Origin: Janibacter indicus
GTDB taxonomy: Bacteria; Actinomycetota; Actinomycetes; Actinomycetales; Dermatophilaceae
NCBI RefSeq assembly: GCF_900176385.1
Contig: NZ_FWXN01000011.1
Coordinates: forward strand, 62,001 to 126,000
Direction of reading: 5' to 3'
Length of the DNA stretch: 64,000 bases
Numbering within the stretch: the first letter of the stretch is position 1; each line of letters starts with the position of its first letter. Shown here in pieces: positions 48,532 to 58,011 of the stretch. The notes beneath the pieces were generated by a model. It ran no database searches. It was given only the letters and a program-made list of their open reading frames with translations, and was not told the DNA's origin. The translations under genes were made by a program, and so were the position numbers.

Positions 48532-48697
48532 GGGCCCAACGTAGCGGCGCATTCGGCCTGCGGGCGGCCAACGGATAGAGTGGCTGCTTGTGTCCCGGAC
48601 CTCCGGGACGGTGCGTGCGCGCCCGAGGGCCGTCCAGCGGACCCGACAGCTTGCGCCGCAACCCCCTTCGTCGTCCAGATCGTGTGGAGTGCCCCCA

Positions 48698-50047
48698 GTG
48701 AAGAGTGCCGTCGAGAACCTCAGCCCGACCCGGGTCAAGCTGACCGTCGAGGTCCCGAGCGAGGAGCTCCAGCCGCACGTCGACGCGGCCCTGAAGTCCA
48801 TCGGGAGCCAGATCCAGGTCCCCGGCTTCCGCGCCGGCAAGGTCCCGGCCCGCATCATCGAGCAGCGCGTCGGCAAGGGCGCGGTCATCCAGGAGGCGGT
48901 CAACGAGGCCCTGCCCGAGTTCTTCGGCAAGGCCGTCGACGAGACCGGTGTCGAGCCGATCGGCCAGCCCGAGGTCGACATCACCGAGGTGCCGATGACC
49001 GACGGCGAGGAGCTGAAGTTCACCGTCGAGGTCGACGTGCGCCCCGAGGTCACCCTGCCCGACTACGACGGTGTCGAGATCTCCGTCGACAACCTCGAGG
49101 TCACCGACGAGGACGTCGAGGCCAAGCTCACCGAGCTGCGCGAGCGCTTCGGCACCCTCGTGGGCGTCGACCGCCCCGCCGCCACCGGCGACTTCGTCTC
49201 CATCGACCTCAAGGCCACCATCGACGGCGAGGACGTCGACGCGGTCGAGGGCGTTTCCTACGAGATCGGCTCCGGCAACATGCTCGAGGGCCTCGACGAC
49301 GCGCTCGTCGGCATGTCCACGGGCGAGACCAAGGACTTCTCCGCTCCCCTCGCCGGTGGCGACAAGGCCGGCCAGTCCGCCGACTGCACCGTGACCGTCC
49401 AGTCGGTCAAGGAGCGCGAGCTGCCCGAGGTCGACGACGACTTCGCCCAGATGGCCAGCGAGTTCGACACCGCCGAGGAGCTGCGCGCCGACCTGGCCAA
49501 GCAGGCCGAGCAGTCCAAGAAGTTCGAGCAGGGCATCCAGGCCCGCGACAAGGTCCTCGACCACCTGCTGTCCAACACCGAGATCCCGCTGCCCGAGGGC
49601 ATCATCGAGGCCGAGGTCAACCAGCACCTCGAGCAGGAGGGTCGCCTCGAGGACGACGAGCACCGCGCCGAGGTCGACGAGTCGACCCGCTCGACGCTCA
49701 AGACGCAGTTCCTGCTCGACGCCCTGGCCAAGGCCGAGGAGATCGAGGTCGGCCAGCCCGAGCTCGTCGAGTACCTCATCATGCAGTCGCAGCAGTACGG
49801 CATGGACCCCAACCAGTTCGCCCAGCTGCTCGACCAGCAGGGTCAGGTCGAGTCCATGGTCTCCGAGGTCGCCCGCCGCAAGGCGCTGGCCGCGGCCCTC
49901 GACAAGGCCAAGATCGTCGACGCCGACGGCAATGCCATCAACCTCGACGACATCGTCCCCGAGGGCGAGCGCACCGGTGACGTCGAGGAGCTCGCCGACG
50001 ACGAGGCCGAGACCGTCGAGGCCGAGGGCACCGACGAGCAGGCCTGA
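48698..50047 (+). CDS. tig: trigger factor
   Basis: A 449-residue ribosome-associated chaperone and peptidyl-prolyl isomerase. The N-terminal ribosome-binding domain (about 1-115) carries the signature PGFRAGKVPARIIEQRVGKGAVIQEAVNE (GFRxGxxP). The FKBP-type domain (about 150-240) follows, then a helical C-terminal arm with an acidic tail. The GTG at 48698 follows GGAG by 10 bases. tig heads the region that also contains clpP1-clpP2 and clpX, an order conserved in many bacteria, although four unrelated genes intervene here. A strong terminator built from the CGAAGGGGGG motif follows. Confidence 0.96.
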   Translation: MKSAVENLSPTRVKLTVEVPSEELQPHVDAALKSIGSQIQVPGFRAGKVPARIIEQRVGKGAVIQEAVNEALPEFFGKAVDETGVEPIGQPEVDITEVPMTDGEELKFTVEVDVRPEVTLPDYDGVEISVDNLEVTDEDVEAKLTELRERFGTLVGVDRPAATGDFVSIDLKATIDGEDVDAVEGVSYEIGSGNMLEGLDDALVGMSTGETKDFSAPLAGGDKAGQSADCTVTVQSVKERELPEVDDDFAQMASEFDTAEELRADLAKQAEQSKKFEQGIQARDKVLDHLLSNTEIPLPEGIIEAEVNQHLEQEGRLEDDEHRAEVDESTRSTLKTQFLLDALAKAEEIEVGQPELVEYLIMQSQQYGMDPNQFAQLLDQQGQVESMVSEVARRKALAAALDKAKIVDADGNAINLDDIVPEGERTGDVEELADDEAETVEAEGTDEQA

Positions 50048-50061
50048 GCCTCCAGCACCCC

Positions 50062-50105
50062 GACGAAGGGGGGTCCCCGCCACGGCGCGGTGACCCCCCT
50101 TCGTC
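50062..50105. terminator. terminator after tig with inverted CGAAGGGGGG copies
   Basis: GACGAAGGGGGGTC (50062-50075) and GACCCCCCTTCGTC (50092-50105) form a perfect 14-bp stem around a 16-base loop that itself contains GCC/GGC. Both arms are extended copies of the dispersed octamer. Confidence 0.92.
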
Positions 50106-50127
50106 CTGTCCCGAAAGGGGAGACCCG

Positions 50128-51318
50128 ATGACGACCGGCGCCCGCAATGCCGTGCTCGCGACGTTTGCGGTCAACGGGCTCGGCTTCGCCTCGTGGGCCT
50201 CGCGGATCCCGGCGATCCGCGCCCAGCTCGACCTGACGCCCGGCGAGCTCGGCCGCACGCTCCTCGTGGGCGCGCTCGGGTCCGTCCTCGCGCTGCCTTT
50301 CGCCGGCCGTGTCATCACGGGCGTCGGCGCCGCACGCACCGTGGCCATCGGTGTCATCGTCGTGGCGGCGGGTCTGCTCGGCCTGGGCGCGGCCGTCGAC
50401 GTCCTCGCCGACGTGTGGGCCACCGCCGCCGCGATCTTCGTCATCGCCGTCGGGATCTCCCTGTGGGACGTCGCGATGAACCACGAGGGCGCCGCGGTCG
50501 AGCAGCGACTCGCCCGCACGGTCATGCCGGTCTTCCACGCCTGCTTCTCCGGCGGGACCGTCCTCGGGGCGCTCGCCGCCGCCGGCCTGGTGCGCCTGGG
50601 CGTGCCCGTCCTCGGTCACCTCGCCGGCGCGGCGCTCGTCGTGCTGCTCGTCGGGCTGTGGGTGCCCCGACGGTTCCTGCCCCGCGGGCTCGAGGTGGCC
50701 GAGGGCGACGGGAGCGTCGCCGACCGGCCCGCCAGCGCCTGGCGCGAGCCGCGCACCCTGGCCATCGGTCTCGTCGTCCTCGTCGCGGCCCTCACCGAGG
50801 GCACCGCCAACGACTGGATCGCGCTCGCGGTCACCGAGGGGCACGACCAGCCCGAGGAGATCGGGGTGCTCGCCTTCGCGACCTTCCTCGCCGCGATGAC
50901 CGCCGGTCGCCTCCTCGGGGCCCGGCTGCTGGACCGCCACGGCCGGGTGCCGGTGCTGCGGGTGCTCTTCGGCCTGGCCGCGGTGGGCTCGCTGCTCGTC
51001 GTCCTCGGCGACACCCTGGCGGCCTTCGTCGGCGTCGTGCTGTGGGGCGTGGGAGCCAGCCTGGGCTTCCCGACGGGCATGAGCGCGGCGGCCGACGACC
51101 CGCAGCGGGCCGCGGCCCGCCTGTCCGTGGTCTCGACGATCGGCTACCTCGCCTTCATCGTCGGGCCGCCGCTGCTGGGACTCCTCGGCGACCACGTCGG
51201 CGTGCTCCGCTCGCTGCTCCTCGTCGGCCTGCTCGCCGTGCCGGCGGTCCTGGCCGTGCCCGCCGTGCGAGAGCGCGGTGCCTCCCGGAGCCGACCGCGG
51301 ACGGCCCCGCCGACCTGA
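50128..51318 (+). CDS. MFS transporter (YbjJ-like)
   Basis: A 396-residue major facilitator with 12 predicted helices. The first loop motif is GRTLLVGALGSVLALPFAGRVITGVGAARTV (about 41-71). WDVAMNHEGAAVEQRLARTVMPVFHACFSGGTVLGALAAAGLVR (about 114-157) is the helix 4-5 region diagnostic of the YbjJ/FucP-like group, and NDWIALAVTE (about 231) lies at the start of the C-terminal half. The substrate is unknown; relatives export sugars or drugs. The ATG follows AAAGGGGAGACCCG. Confidence 0.9.
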   Translation: MTTGARNAVLATFAVNGLGFASWASRIPAIRAQLDLTPGELGRTLLVGALGSVLALPFAGRVITGVGAARTVAIGVIVVAAGLLGLGAAVDVLADVWATAAAIFVIAVGISLWDVAMNHEGAAVEQRLARTVMPVFHACFSGGTVLGALAAAGLVRLGVPVLGHLAGAALVVLLVGLWVPRRFLPRGLEVAEGDGSVADRPASAWREPRTLAIGLVVLVAALTEGTANDWIALAVTEGHDQPEEIGVLAFATFLAAMTAGRLLGARLLDRHGRVPVLRVLFGLAAVGSLLVVLGDTLAAFVGVVLWGVGASLGFPTGMSAAADDPQRAAARLSVVSTIGYLAFIVGPPLLGLLGDHVGVLRSLLLVGLLAVPAVLAVPAVRERGASRSRPRTAPPT

Positions 51319-51320
51319 AT

Positions 51321-51344
51321 CCGCATTACCTTAGGGTGATGCGG
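51321..51344. promoter_or_regulatory. inverted repeat CCGCAT-N12-ATGCGG upstream of thioesterase gene
   Basis: CCGCAT (51321-51326) and ATGCGG (51339-51344) flank TACCTTAGGGTG, an AT-richer segment that resembles a promoter core. It lies next to a second palindrome (51348-51363) in the same 67-bp leader. Confidence 0.4.
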
Positions 51345-51347
51345 ACA

Positions 51348-51363
51348 TTGAACGCGTGTTCAA
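51348..51363. promoter_or_regulatory. palindromic operator candidate TTGAAC-N4-GTTCAA
   Basis: TTGAACGCGTGTTCAA has perfect 6-bp arms around GCGT and ends 22 bases before the thioesterase start. Its size and composition are typical of TetR-family operators near lipid-metabolism genes. No regulator gene is adjacent, so control would be from elsewhere. Confidence 0.55.
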
Positions 51364-51385
51364 CCGCCCGTCACGAGGAGGACGC

Positions 51386-52099
51386 ATGACCGACGGCACC
51401 TTCGTCTCGCCGTACCCCGTCGAGGACCCGCAGGCCTTGGCCGAGCTCGAGCGGGCGCAGGGCGATCTCGCCCGCGCGGTGGGCCGGCTCGTCGACGCGA
51501 CCGTGCGCACCCGCCACGAGGGGCCGGTGCTCGACGAGGTGACCGCCCGGGTCGACACGCTCGTCGACCGGCTGCTCGAGCAGGCGCAGGAGGGTCCTCT
51601 CGGCATCGAGACGAGCAGCGACGGCCGCCTGCGCGACCATGCCAACCCGATGCTCGGGATGCGCAACCCCATCGCCCCACCCCTGGTCATGACCGACGAC
51701 GAAGGGGGAGTGACGTGCACCTTTTCGCTCGGAGCCGCCTACGAGGGGCCGCCCGGGTGCGTCCACGGCGGCCTCGTGGCGGCGGTCCTCGACCAGGTCC
51801 TCGGGACGGCGGCGGCCCGGCGCGGGGTCCCGGGCCTCACGGCCTACCTCAACACGACCTACCGGCGCCCCACGCTGCTCGGGACCGACCTCGTCTGCCG
51901 CGGCCGCATCGACCGGGTCGACGGGTGGAAGATCTTCGCCAGCGGCGAGATCGTCGACCCGCAGGGCGAGGTGACCGCCGAGGCCGAGGCGCTCTTCATC
52001 GTCCCCCGATGGGCCCGGGAGCACCTCGGTACCCCGACCGGTGACGCCGGCGACTTCGCCCCGCCGGCCGGGGAGACGGGGGACTCGCCCACGCCGTAG
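51386..52099 (+). CDS. PaaI-type hotdog thioesterase
   Basis: A 237-residue protein with a C-terminal hotdog domain. The segment [51 protein letters not shown] (about 116-166) has the HGG(x)-x-x-x-x-x-D active site of PaaI thioesterases, and [22 protein letters not shown] (about 190-211) is the last strand. The N-terminal 90 residues are helical and absent from minimal PaaI proteins, as in other actinobacterial members. The ATG at 51386 follows GAGGAGG by 4 bases. Two palindromes upstream suggest repressor control, fitting an acyl-CoA role. Confidence 0.87.
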   Translation: MTDGTFVSPYPVEDPQALAELERAQGDLARAVGRLVDATVRTRHEGPVLDEVTARVDTLVDRLLEQAQEGPLGIETSSDGRLRDHANPMLGMRNPIAPPLVMTDDEGGVTCTFSLGAAYEGPPGCVHGGLVAAVLDQVLGTAAARRGVPGLTAYLNTTYRRPTLLGTDLVCRGRIDRVDGWKIFASGEIVDPQGEVTAEAEALFIVPRWAREHLGTPTGDAGDFAPPAGETGDSPTP

Positions 52100-52110
52100 C
52101 GTGGGGCGAC

Positions 52111-54351
52111 ATGAGCGAGTTCGACCCGCCCGCCGACCAGCCCGAGGCCCTCGAGGTCGAGGAGGACGGCGCACCCAACTTCGCCCAGGTCTTCTTCCCG
52201 GCGCGACCCAAGGCGCTGCGGCCGCGGGCCCGCCTTCGCCCCCAGGGGGCACCCTCGGCCGCGCAGGTGCGCTCGGGCGAGCCGCTCGGGTCCAACCCGG
52301 TCTACGTCGACTGGCTGCGCGGGCAGTCGATGCTCCAGGACGCGAAGGAGATCGCCGCGCAGTTCACCGGTCTCGGGTCGATGTGGCAGAACCCCTTCGC
52401 CCAGCCGGACCCGCGGGCGGCCGTGCAGACCGCGTCCGTGTGGTTCACCGCCTACCCGATCTCGATGATCACCCGGCCGGGCACCTCCTTCCTCGCCTCC
52501 CTCGCCGACCCGCGGCTGTGGCAGACCTTCCAGCAGATCGGCATCCACGCCCTGCACACCGGGCCGGTCAAGCGGGCCGGTGGGCTCTCGGGGTGGAGCC
52601 CCACGCCGAGCGTCGACGGGCACTTCGACCGGGTGGCCACGCACATCGACGAGCTCTTCGGCAGCGAGGACGACTACCGCGAAATGTGCCGGGTCGCCGC
52701 CGGCCACGAGGGCACCGTCATCGACGACATCGTCCCCGGGCACACGGGCAAGGGCGCCGACTTCCGGCTCGCCGAGCTGGGGGTCGACGACTACCCGGGG
52801 ATCTACCACATGGTCGCGATCCCGCCGGAGGAGTGGCACCTGCTGCCCGACGTGCCCGAGGGGCGTGACTCGGTCAACCTCGACGAGGCGGCCGAGGCGG
52901 CCCTGGCCGACGCGGGACACATCGTCGGCGAGATGCAGCGGGTGATCTTCCACGTGCCGGGCCTCAAGGACACCAACTGGTCGGTCACCGCCCCCGTCAC
53001 CGGGCCCGACGGAGTGACCCGACGCTGGGTCTACCTGCACTACTTCAAGGAGGGGCAGCCCTCGATCAACTGGCTCGACCCCACCTTCGCCGGCATGCGT
53101 CTGGTCATCGGCGACGCGCTGCACAGCCTCGGCGACCTCGGCTCCGGAGGGCTGAGGCTGGACGCCAACGGCTTCCTCGGGGTCGAGAAGACGCTCGACG
53201 TCGGGCCGGCGTGGTCCGAGGGGCACCCGCTGTCGCAGGCGGCCAACCAGCTCATCGGGTCGATGGTGCGCAAGGTCGGCGGCTTCACCTTCCAGGAGCT
53301 CAACCTGTCGATCGAGGACATCCGCGACACCGCGGCGGGTGGGGCCGACCTGTCCTACGACTTCGTCAACCGGCCCGCCTACCACCACGCCCTGGCCACC
53401 GGTGACACCGAGTTCCTGCGGCTGACGCTGCGCGAGGCGCACGATCTCGGGGTCGACGCCGCTGGTCTGGTCCATGCCCTGCAGAACCACGACGAGATGA
53501 CCTACGAGCTCGTCCACTTCGCCAGCCGGCACCGCGAGGACACCTACGACTTCCGGGGCGAGGAGGTCACCGGCGAGGACCTCGCCGCGACGGTCCGGCA
53601 GGAGCTGACCGATGCCCTGACCGGGGAGGCGGCGCCCTACAACCTCGTCTTCACGACCAACGGCATCGCGTCGACGACCGCCTCGGTCATCACCGCAGCG
53701 CTGGGTCTGCGCGACCTCGACGCGCTCACCGACGACGACGTCGAGCGAGTGACGCGGGCCCACCTGCTGCTCGCGATGTTCAACGCCCTGCAGCCCGGGG
53801 TCTTCGCCCTGTCGGGGTGGGACCTCGTCGGCGCGCTGCCGATCCCGCCCGAGGAGATCGAGCCGCTGCTGCGCGAGGGGGACACCCGCTGGGTCCACCG
53901 CCCGGCCTACGACCTGCTCGACGTCGCCCCCGAGGCGAACGGGTCCGCCTCCGGCATGCCGCGGGCACGGGCGCTCTACGGTCCGATCGACGCGCAGCTG
54001 GCGGACACGCGCTCCTTCGTCTCCCGGCTCAAGGACCTGCTGCACCTGCGCGGCTACTTCGCCATCGCGACGACCCGCCAGGTCGACGTGCCCGATGTCG
54101 CCCACCGCTCGATGCTCGTCATGGTCCACGAGTACGAGCAGGTTCCCGGGCAGCTGCAGGTGACCGTGCTCAACTTCTCCGGTGACCCCATCAGCGGCAC
54201 CGTCATCAGCGAGCACCTCGAGCCCGGCGCACGGCTGATGGACATGGGCGACGGCTCGGCCGTCGGTGAGGTCGACCAGCTCCACGGCTTCCACGTCGAG
54301 CTCGACGGGTTTGCCGGCCTCTCGCTCCTGGTGACGCCGCCGAAGGGGTGA
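52111..54351 (+). CDS. GH13 trehalose-synthase-like maltose glucosyltransferase
   Basis: A 746-residue GH13-superfamily enzyme. The catalytic residues are in order: nucleophile Asp351 in GLRLDANGF, acid/base Glu396 in FQELNLS, and stabiliser Asp461 in [10 protein letters not shown] 60-residue disordered N-terminus and a C-terminal beta domain (about 650-746, [24 protein letters not shown]) flank the barrel. The barrel sequence is unlike classical TreS (GH13_16) in its strand 1-3 region but matches the large trehalose-synthase-like enzymes of actinobacteria. They isomerise maltose and trehalose; the exact activity is inferred. No otsA, otsB, treY or treZ gene is nearby. The stop codon sits inside a terminator stem-loop. 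Confidence 0.78.
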   Translation: MSEFDPPADQPEALEVEEDGAPNFAQVFFPARPKALRPRARLRPQGAPSAAQVRSGEPLGSNPVYVDWLRGQSMLQDAKEIAAQFTGLGSMWQNPFAQPDPRAAVQTASVWFTAYPISMITRPGTSFLASLADPRLWQTFQQIGIHALHTGPVKRAGGLSGWSPTPSVDGHFDRVATHIDELFGSEDDYREMCRVAAGHEGTVIDDIVPGHTGKGADFRLAELGVDDYPGIYHMVAIPPEEWHLLPDVPEGRDSVNLDEAAEAALADAGHIVGEMQRVIFHVPGLKDTNWSVTAPVTGPDGVTRRWVYLHYFKEGQPSINWLDPTFAGMRLVIGDALHSLGDLGSGGLRLDANGFLGVEKTLDVGPAWSEGHPLSQAANQLIGSMVRKVGGFTFQELNLSIEDIRDTAAGGADLSYDFVNRPAYHHALATGDTEFLRLTLREAHDLGVDAAGLVHALQNHDEMTYELVHFASRHREDTYDFRGEEVTGEDLAATVRQELTDALTGEAAPYNLVFTTNGIASTTASVITAALGLRDLDALTDDDVERVTRAHLLLAMFNALQPGVFALSGWDLVGALPIPPEEIEPLLREGDTRWVHRPAYDLLDVAPEANGSASGMPRARALYGPIDAQLADTRSFVSRLKDLLHLRGYFAIATTRQVDVPDVAHRSMLVMVHEYEQVPGQLQVTVLNFSGDPISGTVISEHLEPGARLMDMGDGSAVGEVDQLHGFHVELDGFAGLSLLVTPPKG

Positions 54352-54364
54352 GCACCCCCCTTCG
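54341..54364 (+). terminator. terminator overlapping the stop codon of the GH13 gene
   Basis: CGAAGGGG (54341-54348) and CCCCTTCG (54357-54364) are inverted octamer copies with the TGA stop (54349-54351) in the loop. The extended match GGGGTG/CACCCC gives an alternative pairing. It is the third terminator in the window built from this motif. Confidence 0.7.
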
Positions 54365-54371
54365 TCATGGT

Positions 54372-54389
54372 GTTGCGCTCAGGGCGAAC
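54372..54389. promoter_or_regulatory. ClgR-like binding site upstream of clpP1
   Basis: GTTGCGCTCAGGGCGAAC fits the core CGC-Y-N-A-N-R-GCG-WWS of the ClgR motif WNNWCGCYNANRGCGWWS known from Corynebacterium. Two outer W positions mismatch (both G). It lies about 95 bases before the clpP1 start. ClgR activates clpP1-clpP2 in several actinobacteria; the clgR gene itself is not in the window. Confidence 0.55.
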
Positions 54390-54484
54390 ACGTGCCGAGG
54401 GCGGGAAACATGCGCGGGGAGCGGGCGTTAGGGTCAGTGAAAGTCGTGAACACGAGAGCAACCGCCGACACGGCGGAGAAGCGA

Positions 54485-55114
54485 GTGAGCGTGAGCAACA
54501 GCAGCGAGATCGTCGCAGCCGGCCCGCAGGGCGGGATGGGTCTCGACGACCACATCTACCAGCGCCTCCTCAAGGAGCGCATCATCTTCCTCGGGTCCGA
54601 TGTGCGTGACGACAACGCCAACGCCATCGCCGCCCAGATGCTGCTCCTCGCGGCCGAGGACCCCGAAAAGGACATCTGGCTCTACATCAACAGCCCCGGT
54701 GGCTCGATCTCGGCCGGCATGGCGATCTTCGACACCATGAAGTGGATCCCCAACGACGTGGCGACCGTCGCCATGGGGCTGGCCGCCTCGATGGGCCAGT
54801 TCCTGCTCTCGGCGGGGACCAAGGGCAAGCGCTACGCGACCCCCCACGCCCGCGTCATGATGCACCAGCCCTCGGGCGGCATCGGCGGTACCGCCTCGGA
54901 CATCAAGATCCAGGCCGAGCAGATGCTCTTCGTCAAGACGCAGATGGCCGAGCTCATCGCCGAGCACACCGGCCAGACCGTGGAGCAGATCCACCGGGAC
55001 TCCGACCGCGACCGCTGGTTCGGCGCCCAGGAGGCCAAGGAGTACGGCTTCGTCGACCACGTCTTCGAGCGCTCCGACCAGGCCGGTCAGGGCAACAACC
55101 CCGTCAGCGACTGA
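54485..55114 (+). CDS. clpP1: ATP-dependent Clp protease proteolytic subunit 1
   Basis: A 209-residue serine protease subunit that assembles with ClpP2 into the ClpP1P2 tetradecamer and works with ClpX or ClpC. The catalytic Ser102 is in [13 protein letters not shown] and His127 in [10 protein letters not shown], with the Asp in the C-terminal part ([13 protein letters not shown], about 175). GTG at 54485 has GGAG 6 bases upstream; an alternative GTG lies two codons later, and a much longer in-frame extension would reach through the promoter. The short propeptide [15 protein letters not shown] would be processed. A ClgR-like site precedes it and clpP2 follows 31 bases later. Confidence 0.95.
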   Translation: MSVSNSSEIVAAGPQGGMGLDDHIYQRLLKERIIFLGSDVRDDNANAIAAQMLLLAAEDPEKDIWLYINSPGGSISAGMAIFDTMKWIPNDVATVAMGLAASMGQFLLSAGTKGKRYATPHARVMMHQPSGGIGGTASDIKIQAEQMLFVKTQMAELIAEHTGQTVEQIHRDSDRDRWFGAQEAKEYGFVDHVFERSDQAGQGNNPVSD

Positions 55115-55145
55115 GCCCCGACCCGCGAGCCTTCCAGGAGACACC

Positions 55146-55820
55146 ATGAACTTCGACGCACAGCTGCGCACCCACCAGCCGGGCTCGGCCCCCCTTCGCC
55201 CCGGGCCGTCCAGCCGCTACATCCTGCCGAACTTCGAGGAGCGAACCTCCTACGGCATGAAGCGGATGGACCCGTACACCAAGCTCTTCGAGGACCGGAT
55301 CATCTTCCTCGGCGTGCAGGTCGACGACGCCTCCGCGGACGACATCATCGCCCAGCTGCTGGTGCTCGAGTCGATGGAGCCCGAGCGCGACATCCTCATG
55401 TACATCAACAGCCCCGGCGGTTCCTTCACCGCCATGACGGCGATCTACGACACGATGCAGTACATCCGCCCCGACATCCAGACCTTCGTCATCGGTCAGG
55501 CCGCGTCGGCGGCGGCGGTGCTCCTCGGTGCCGGCGCCCCGGGCAAGCGCTTCGCCCTGCCCAACAGCCGCATCCTCATCCACCAGCCGGCGCTCGCCGG
55601 CGGTGAGTACGGTCAGGCCTCCGACATCGAGATCCAGGCCAACGAGGTGCTGCGCATGCGCACCTGGCTCGAGGAGACCTGGGCCAAGCACTCGGGCAAG
55701 ACCGCCGAGGAGGTCCGCGAGGACATCGAGCGCGACAAGATCCTGTCGGCCCAGGAGGCCAAGGACTACGGCCTCATCGACGAGGTGCTCACCCCGCGCA
55801 AGGCCTCGCTCGAGGACTGA
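55146..55820 (+). CDS. clpP2: ATP-dependent Clp protease proteolytic subunit 2
   Basis: A 224-residue ClpP paralogue. Catalytic residues are Ser121 in VIGQAASAAAVLLGAG, His146 in RILIHQPAL and an Asp near 195 in ERDKILSAQEAKDYG. The longer N-terminus (about 1-40, MNFDAQLRTHQPGSAPLRPGP...) includes a propeptide. At 55191 the CGAAGGGGG motif is encoded as APLRPG with a rare CTT leucine codon. Together with ClpP1 it forms the heteromeric core that is essential in many actinobacteria. ATG follows CAGGAGACACC. Confidence 0.96.
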   Translation: MNFDAQLRTHQPGSAPLRPGPSSRYILPNFEERTSYGMKRMDPYTKLFEDRIIFLGVQVDDASADDIIAQLLVLESMEPERDILMYINSPGGSFTAMTAIYDTMQYIRPDIQTFVIGQAASAAAVLLGAGAPGKRFALPNSRILIHQPALAGGEYGQASDIEIQANEVLRMRTWLEETWAKHSGKTAEEVREDIERDKILSAQEAKDYGLIDEVLTPRKASLED

Positions 55821-55844
55821 GCCACACGCGGCGACCGAGCCACC

Positions 55845-55884
55845 ACGACGCAGGGCCCCGGACCAGTCCGGGGCCCTGCCTCGT
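55845..55884 (+). terminator. terminator after clpP2
   Basis: CAGGGCCCCGGAC (55851-55863) and GTCCGGGGCCCTG (55866-55878) form a perfect 13-bp stem with a CA loop, extended by the flanking ACGACG/CCTCGT. The stem is a relative of the copC terminator at 5463-5505 (shared ACGACGCAGGGCCCC). Confidence 0.88.
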
Positions 55885-55944
55885 ACCCGGGGACCCGAAC
55901 GCATGACGGCGGAACCGGCGGGCCGGCCGTGACGTCCAAGGGTC

Positions 55945-56556
55945 GTGCGACGCCTGCTCCTGCCGCTCCTGGCGGCCCTGCTGGCCCTGCCGGTCGTGGT
56001 CCTCACCGCGCCCGCGGCTCAGGCCTGCTCGTGCGCCGTGAGCAGCCCGTCGCGGCTCGTCGAGCGGGCCGCGCTCGTCGCGCAGGGCGAGGTCGTCGCC
56101 CGCGACGACCACACGAGCGCCGACGGGATGGCCGGCTCGCGCTACGACGTCGTCGTGCGCCGTGAGTGGAAGGGCCCCGGGCAGCCGCGGATCGCCGTCG
56201 TCAGCCGAGATCACTCCGCCTCGTGCGGCGTGCGGTTGGTGGTGGGTCGGGAGTACCTGCTGCTGGCCACACGCAGCCGTGGAGCCTGGCGGGTCGACCT
56301 GTGCGGTGGGACGACGATGCTCTCCGCGGGCGCCCGGCAGGGCACGGTCACGGTCGCCGACGTCGAGGCGCGACTCGGTGCGGGGACGACACCGACGACG
56401 AGGCCTGCTGCTGACGAGCCGGGGGAGTCGCGGGCCGCCGACGACCGGGGGTGGTGGACCCTGGCGGGAGGTGTCGCCGGCCTCCTCCTCGGGGTGCTGC
56501 TCGTCGCGCTCGTCGTCGCGCTCGTGCGCCGGGGACCCGGGCGCCGCGCCGGCTGA
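55945..56556 (+). CDS. secreted NTR/TIMP-like domain protein with C-terminal anchor
   Basis: A 203-residue exported protein: signal peptide (about 1-27, ending AAQA), mature N-terminus CSCAVSSPSRLVERAALVAQGEVV. A cysteine directly after the signal with a C-x-C pattern, then a small beta barrel (YDVVVRREWKGPGQPRIAVVSRDHSASCGVRLVVGREYLLLA) with later cysteines at about 91 and 115, is the layout of netrin/TIMP-like (NTR) domains. A C-terminal transmembrane helix (about 173-195) and basic end anchor it to the membrane. NTR domains bind proteases or other proteins; a bacterial role is unknown. It sits between clpP2 and clpX but has its own upstream spacing. Confidence 0.78.
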   Translation: MRRLLLPLLAALLALPVVVLTAPAAQACSCAVSSPSRLVERAALVAQGEVVARDDHTSADGMAGSRYDVVVRREWKGPGQPRIAVVSRDHSASCGVRLVVGREYLLLATRSRGAWRVDLCGGTTMLSAGARQGTVTVADVEARLGAGTTPTTRPAADEPGESRAADDRGWWTLAGGVAGLLLGVLLVALVVALVRRGPGRRAG

Positions 56557-56694
56557 CCGGTCGTTCCGCTGTCAGCGGACAAGGGCGACGCGCCGTGGCG
56601 AAGGGGTGTCCAATGGGATGGCGGCCGCAGCCCGTTGGGTACGGTCGGTGGCACGCGACCAGATCGGTCGAGGCGAGTGAGAGGACACCCTGAC

Positions 56695-57972
56695 GTGGCA
56701 CGAGTCGGAGAGAGCGGCGACCTGCTCAAGTGCTCCTTCTGCGGCAAGTCCCAGAAGCAGGTGAAGAAGCTCATCGCCGGCCCGGGCGTCTACATCTGCG
56801 ACGAGTGCATCGACCTGTGCAACGAGATCATCGAGGAGGAGCTCACCGACTCGGGTGACCTCGGCCTCGACGAGCTGCCCAAGCCGCGCGAGATCTACGA
56901 CTTCCTTGAGACCTACATCATCGGTCAGGACAAGGCGAAGAAGGCGCTCGCCGTCGCCGTCTACAACCACTACAAGCGGATCCAGGCCGACGAGGGCGCG
57001 GTCGTCAAGCGCGACGAGGACCACGTCGACATCGCCAAGTCCAACATCCTGCTCATCGGGCCCACCGGCTGCGGCAAGACCTACCTCGCCCAGACCCTCG
57101 CCCGCATGCTCAACGTCCCCTTCGCCATCGCCGACGCCACCGCTCTCACCGAGGCCGGCTACGTCGGTGAAGACGTCGAAAACATCCTCCTCAAGCTCAT
57201 CCAGGCCGCGGACTACGACACCAAGAAGGCCGAGCAGGGGATCATCTACATCGACGAGATCGACAAGGTCGCCCGCAAGTCCGAAAATCCGTCGATCACG
57301 CGCGACGTCTCCGGCGAGGGCGTGCAGCAGGCCCTGCTGAAGATCCTCGAGGGCACGACGGCGTCGGTGCCGCCCCAGGGTGGGCGCAAGCACCCGCACC
57401 AGGAGTTCATCCAGATCGACACGACCAATGTGCTCTTCATCGTCGGCGGTGCCTTCGCCGGTCTCGAGAAGATCATCGAGTCGCGCGTCGGCAAGAAGGG
57501 CCTGGGCTTCGGCTCCGAGCTGCACAAGGCGACCGACCTCGCCGAGGCGATCACCGACGTCATGCCCGAGGACCTGATGAAGTTCGGCCTCATCCCCGAG
57601 TTCATCGGTCGCCTGCCGATCATCACCACGGTCACCCCGCTCGACCGCGAGGCCCTGGTGCAGATCCTCGCCGAGCCCAAAAATGCCCTCGTCAAGCAGT
57701 ACCGCAAGATGTTCGAGATCGACGGGGTCGAGCTGGAGTTCACCGACGACGCCCTCGAGGCGATCGCCGACTCGGCGATCGCGCGCGGCACGGGTGCCCG
57801 TGGTCTGCGCGCGATCATGGAGGAGGTCCTCCTGCCCGTCATGTTCGACACCCCGAGCGATGACGGCATCAAGCAGATCGTCGTCAGCGCAGAGGTTGTG
57901 CGCGACAACGTCCTGCCGACGATCGTGCGGCACGAGGAGAGCGGCAAGCGCAAGCACAAGCGCTCCGCCTGA
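56695..57972 (+). CDS. clpX: ATP-dependent Clp protease ATP-binding subunit ClpX
   Basis: A 425-residue AAA+ unfoldase that feeds substrates to ClpP. The N-terminal zinc-binding domain has Cys13, Cys16, Cys35 and Cys38 (CSFC...CDEC). Walker A is GPTGCGKT (123-130), Walker B is [12 protein letters not shown] (about 182-193), and the pore loop [14 protein letters not shown] (about 156-169) and the ClpP-contact IGF-type loop ([10 protein letters not shown], about 269-278) are present. The start GTG follows GAGAGGACACCCTGAC. It is separated from clpP2 by one unrelated secreted-protein gene. Confidence 0.97.
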   Translation: MARVGESGDLLKCSFCGKSQKQVKKLIAGPGVYICDECIDLCNEIIEEELTDSGDLGLDELPKPREIYDFLETYIIGQDKAKKALAVAVYNHYKRIQADEGAVVKRDEDHVDIAKSNILLIGPTGCGKTYLAQTLARMLNVPFAIADATALTEAGYVGEDVENILLKLIQAADYDTKKAEQGIIYIDEIDKVARKSENPSITRDVSGEGVQQALLKILEGTTASVPPQGGRKHPHQEFIQIDTTNVLFIVGGAFAGLEKIIESRVGKKGLGFGSELHKATDLAEAITDVMPEDLMKFGLIPEFIGRLPIITTVTPLDREALVQILAEPKNALVKQYRKMFEIDGVELEFTDDALEAIADSAIARGTGARGLRAIMEEVLLPVMFDTPSDDGIKQIVVSAEVVRDNVLPTIVRHEESGKRKHKRSA

Positions 57973-58011
57973 CGCGACCGCGCTGGTCGACGAGCCTGAC
58001 AGGATGTGGGT

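Noticed and set aside
47189-50083. 964-codon open frame antisense to tig
   Set aside because: Its first part is the mirror of the tig coding strand (high-GC third-position shadow); only the terminal DLH segment (47189-47998) is a real gene.
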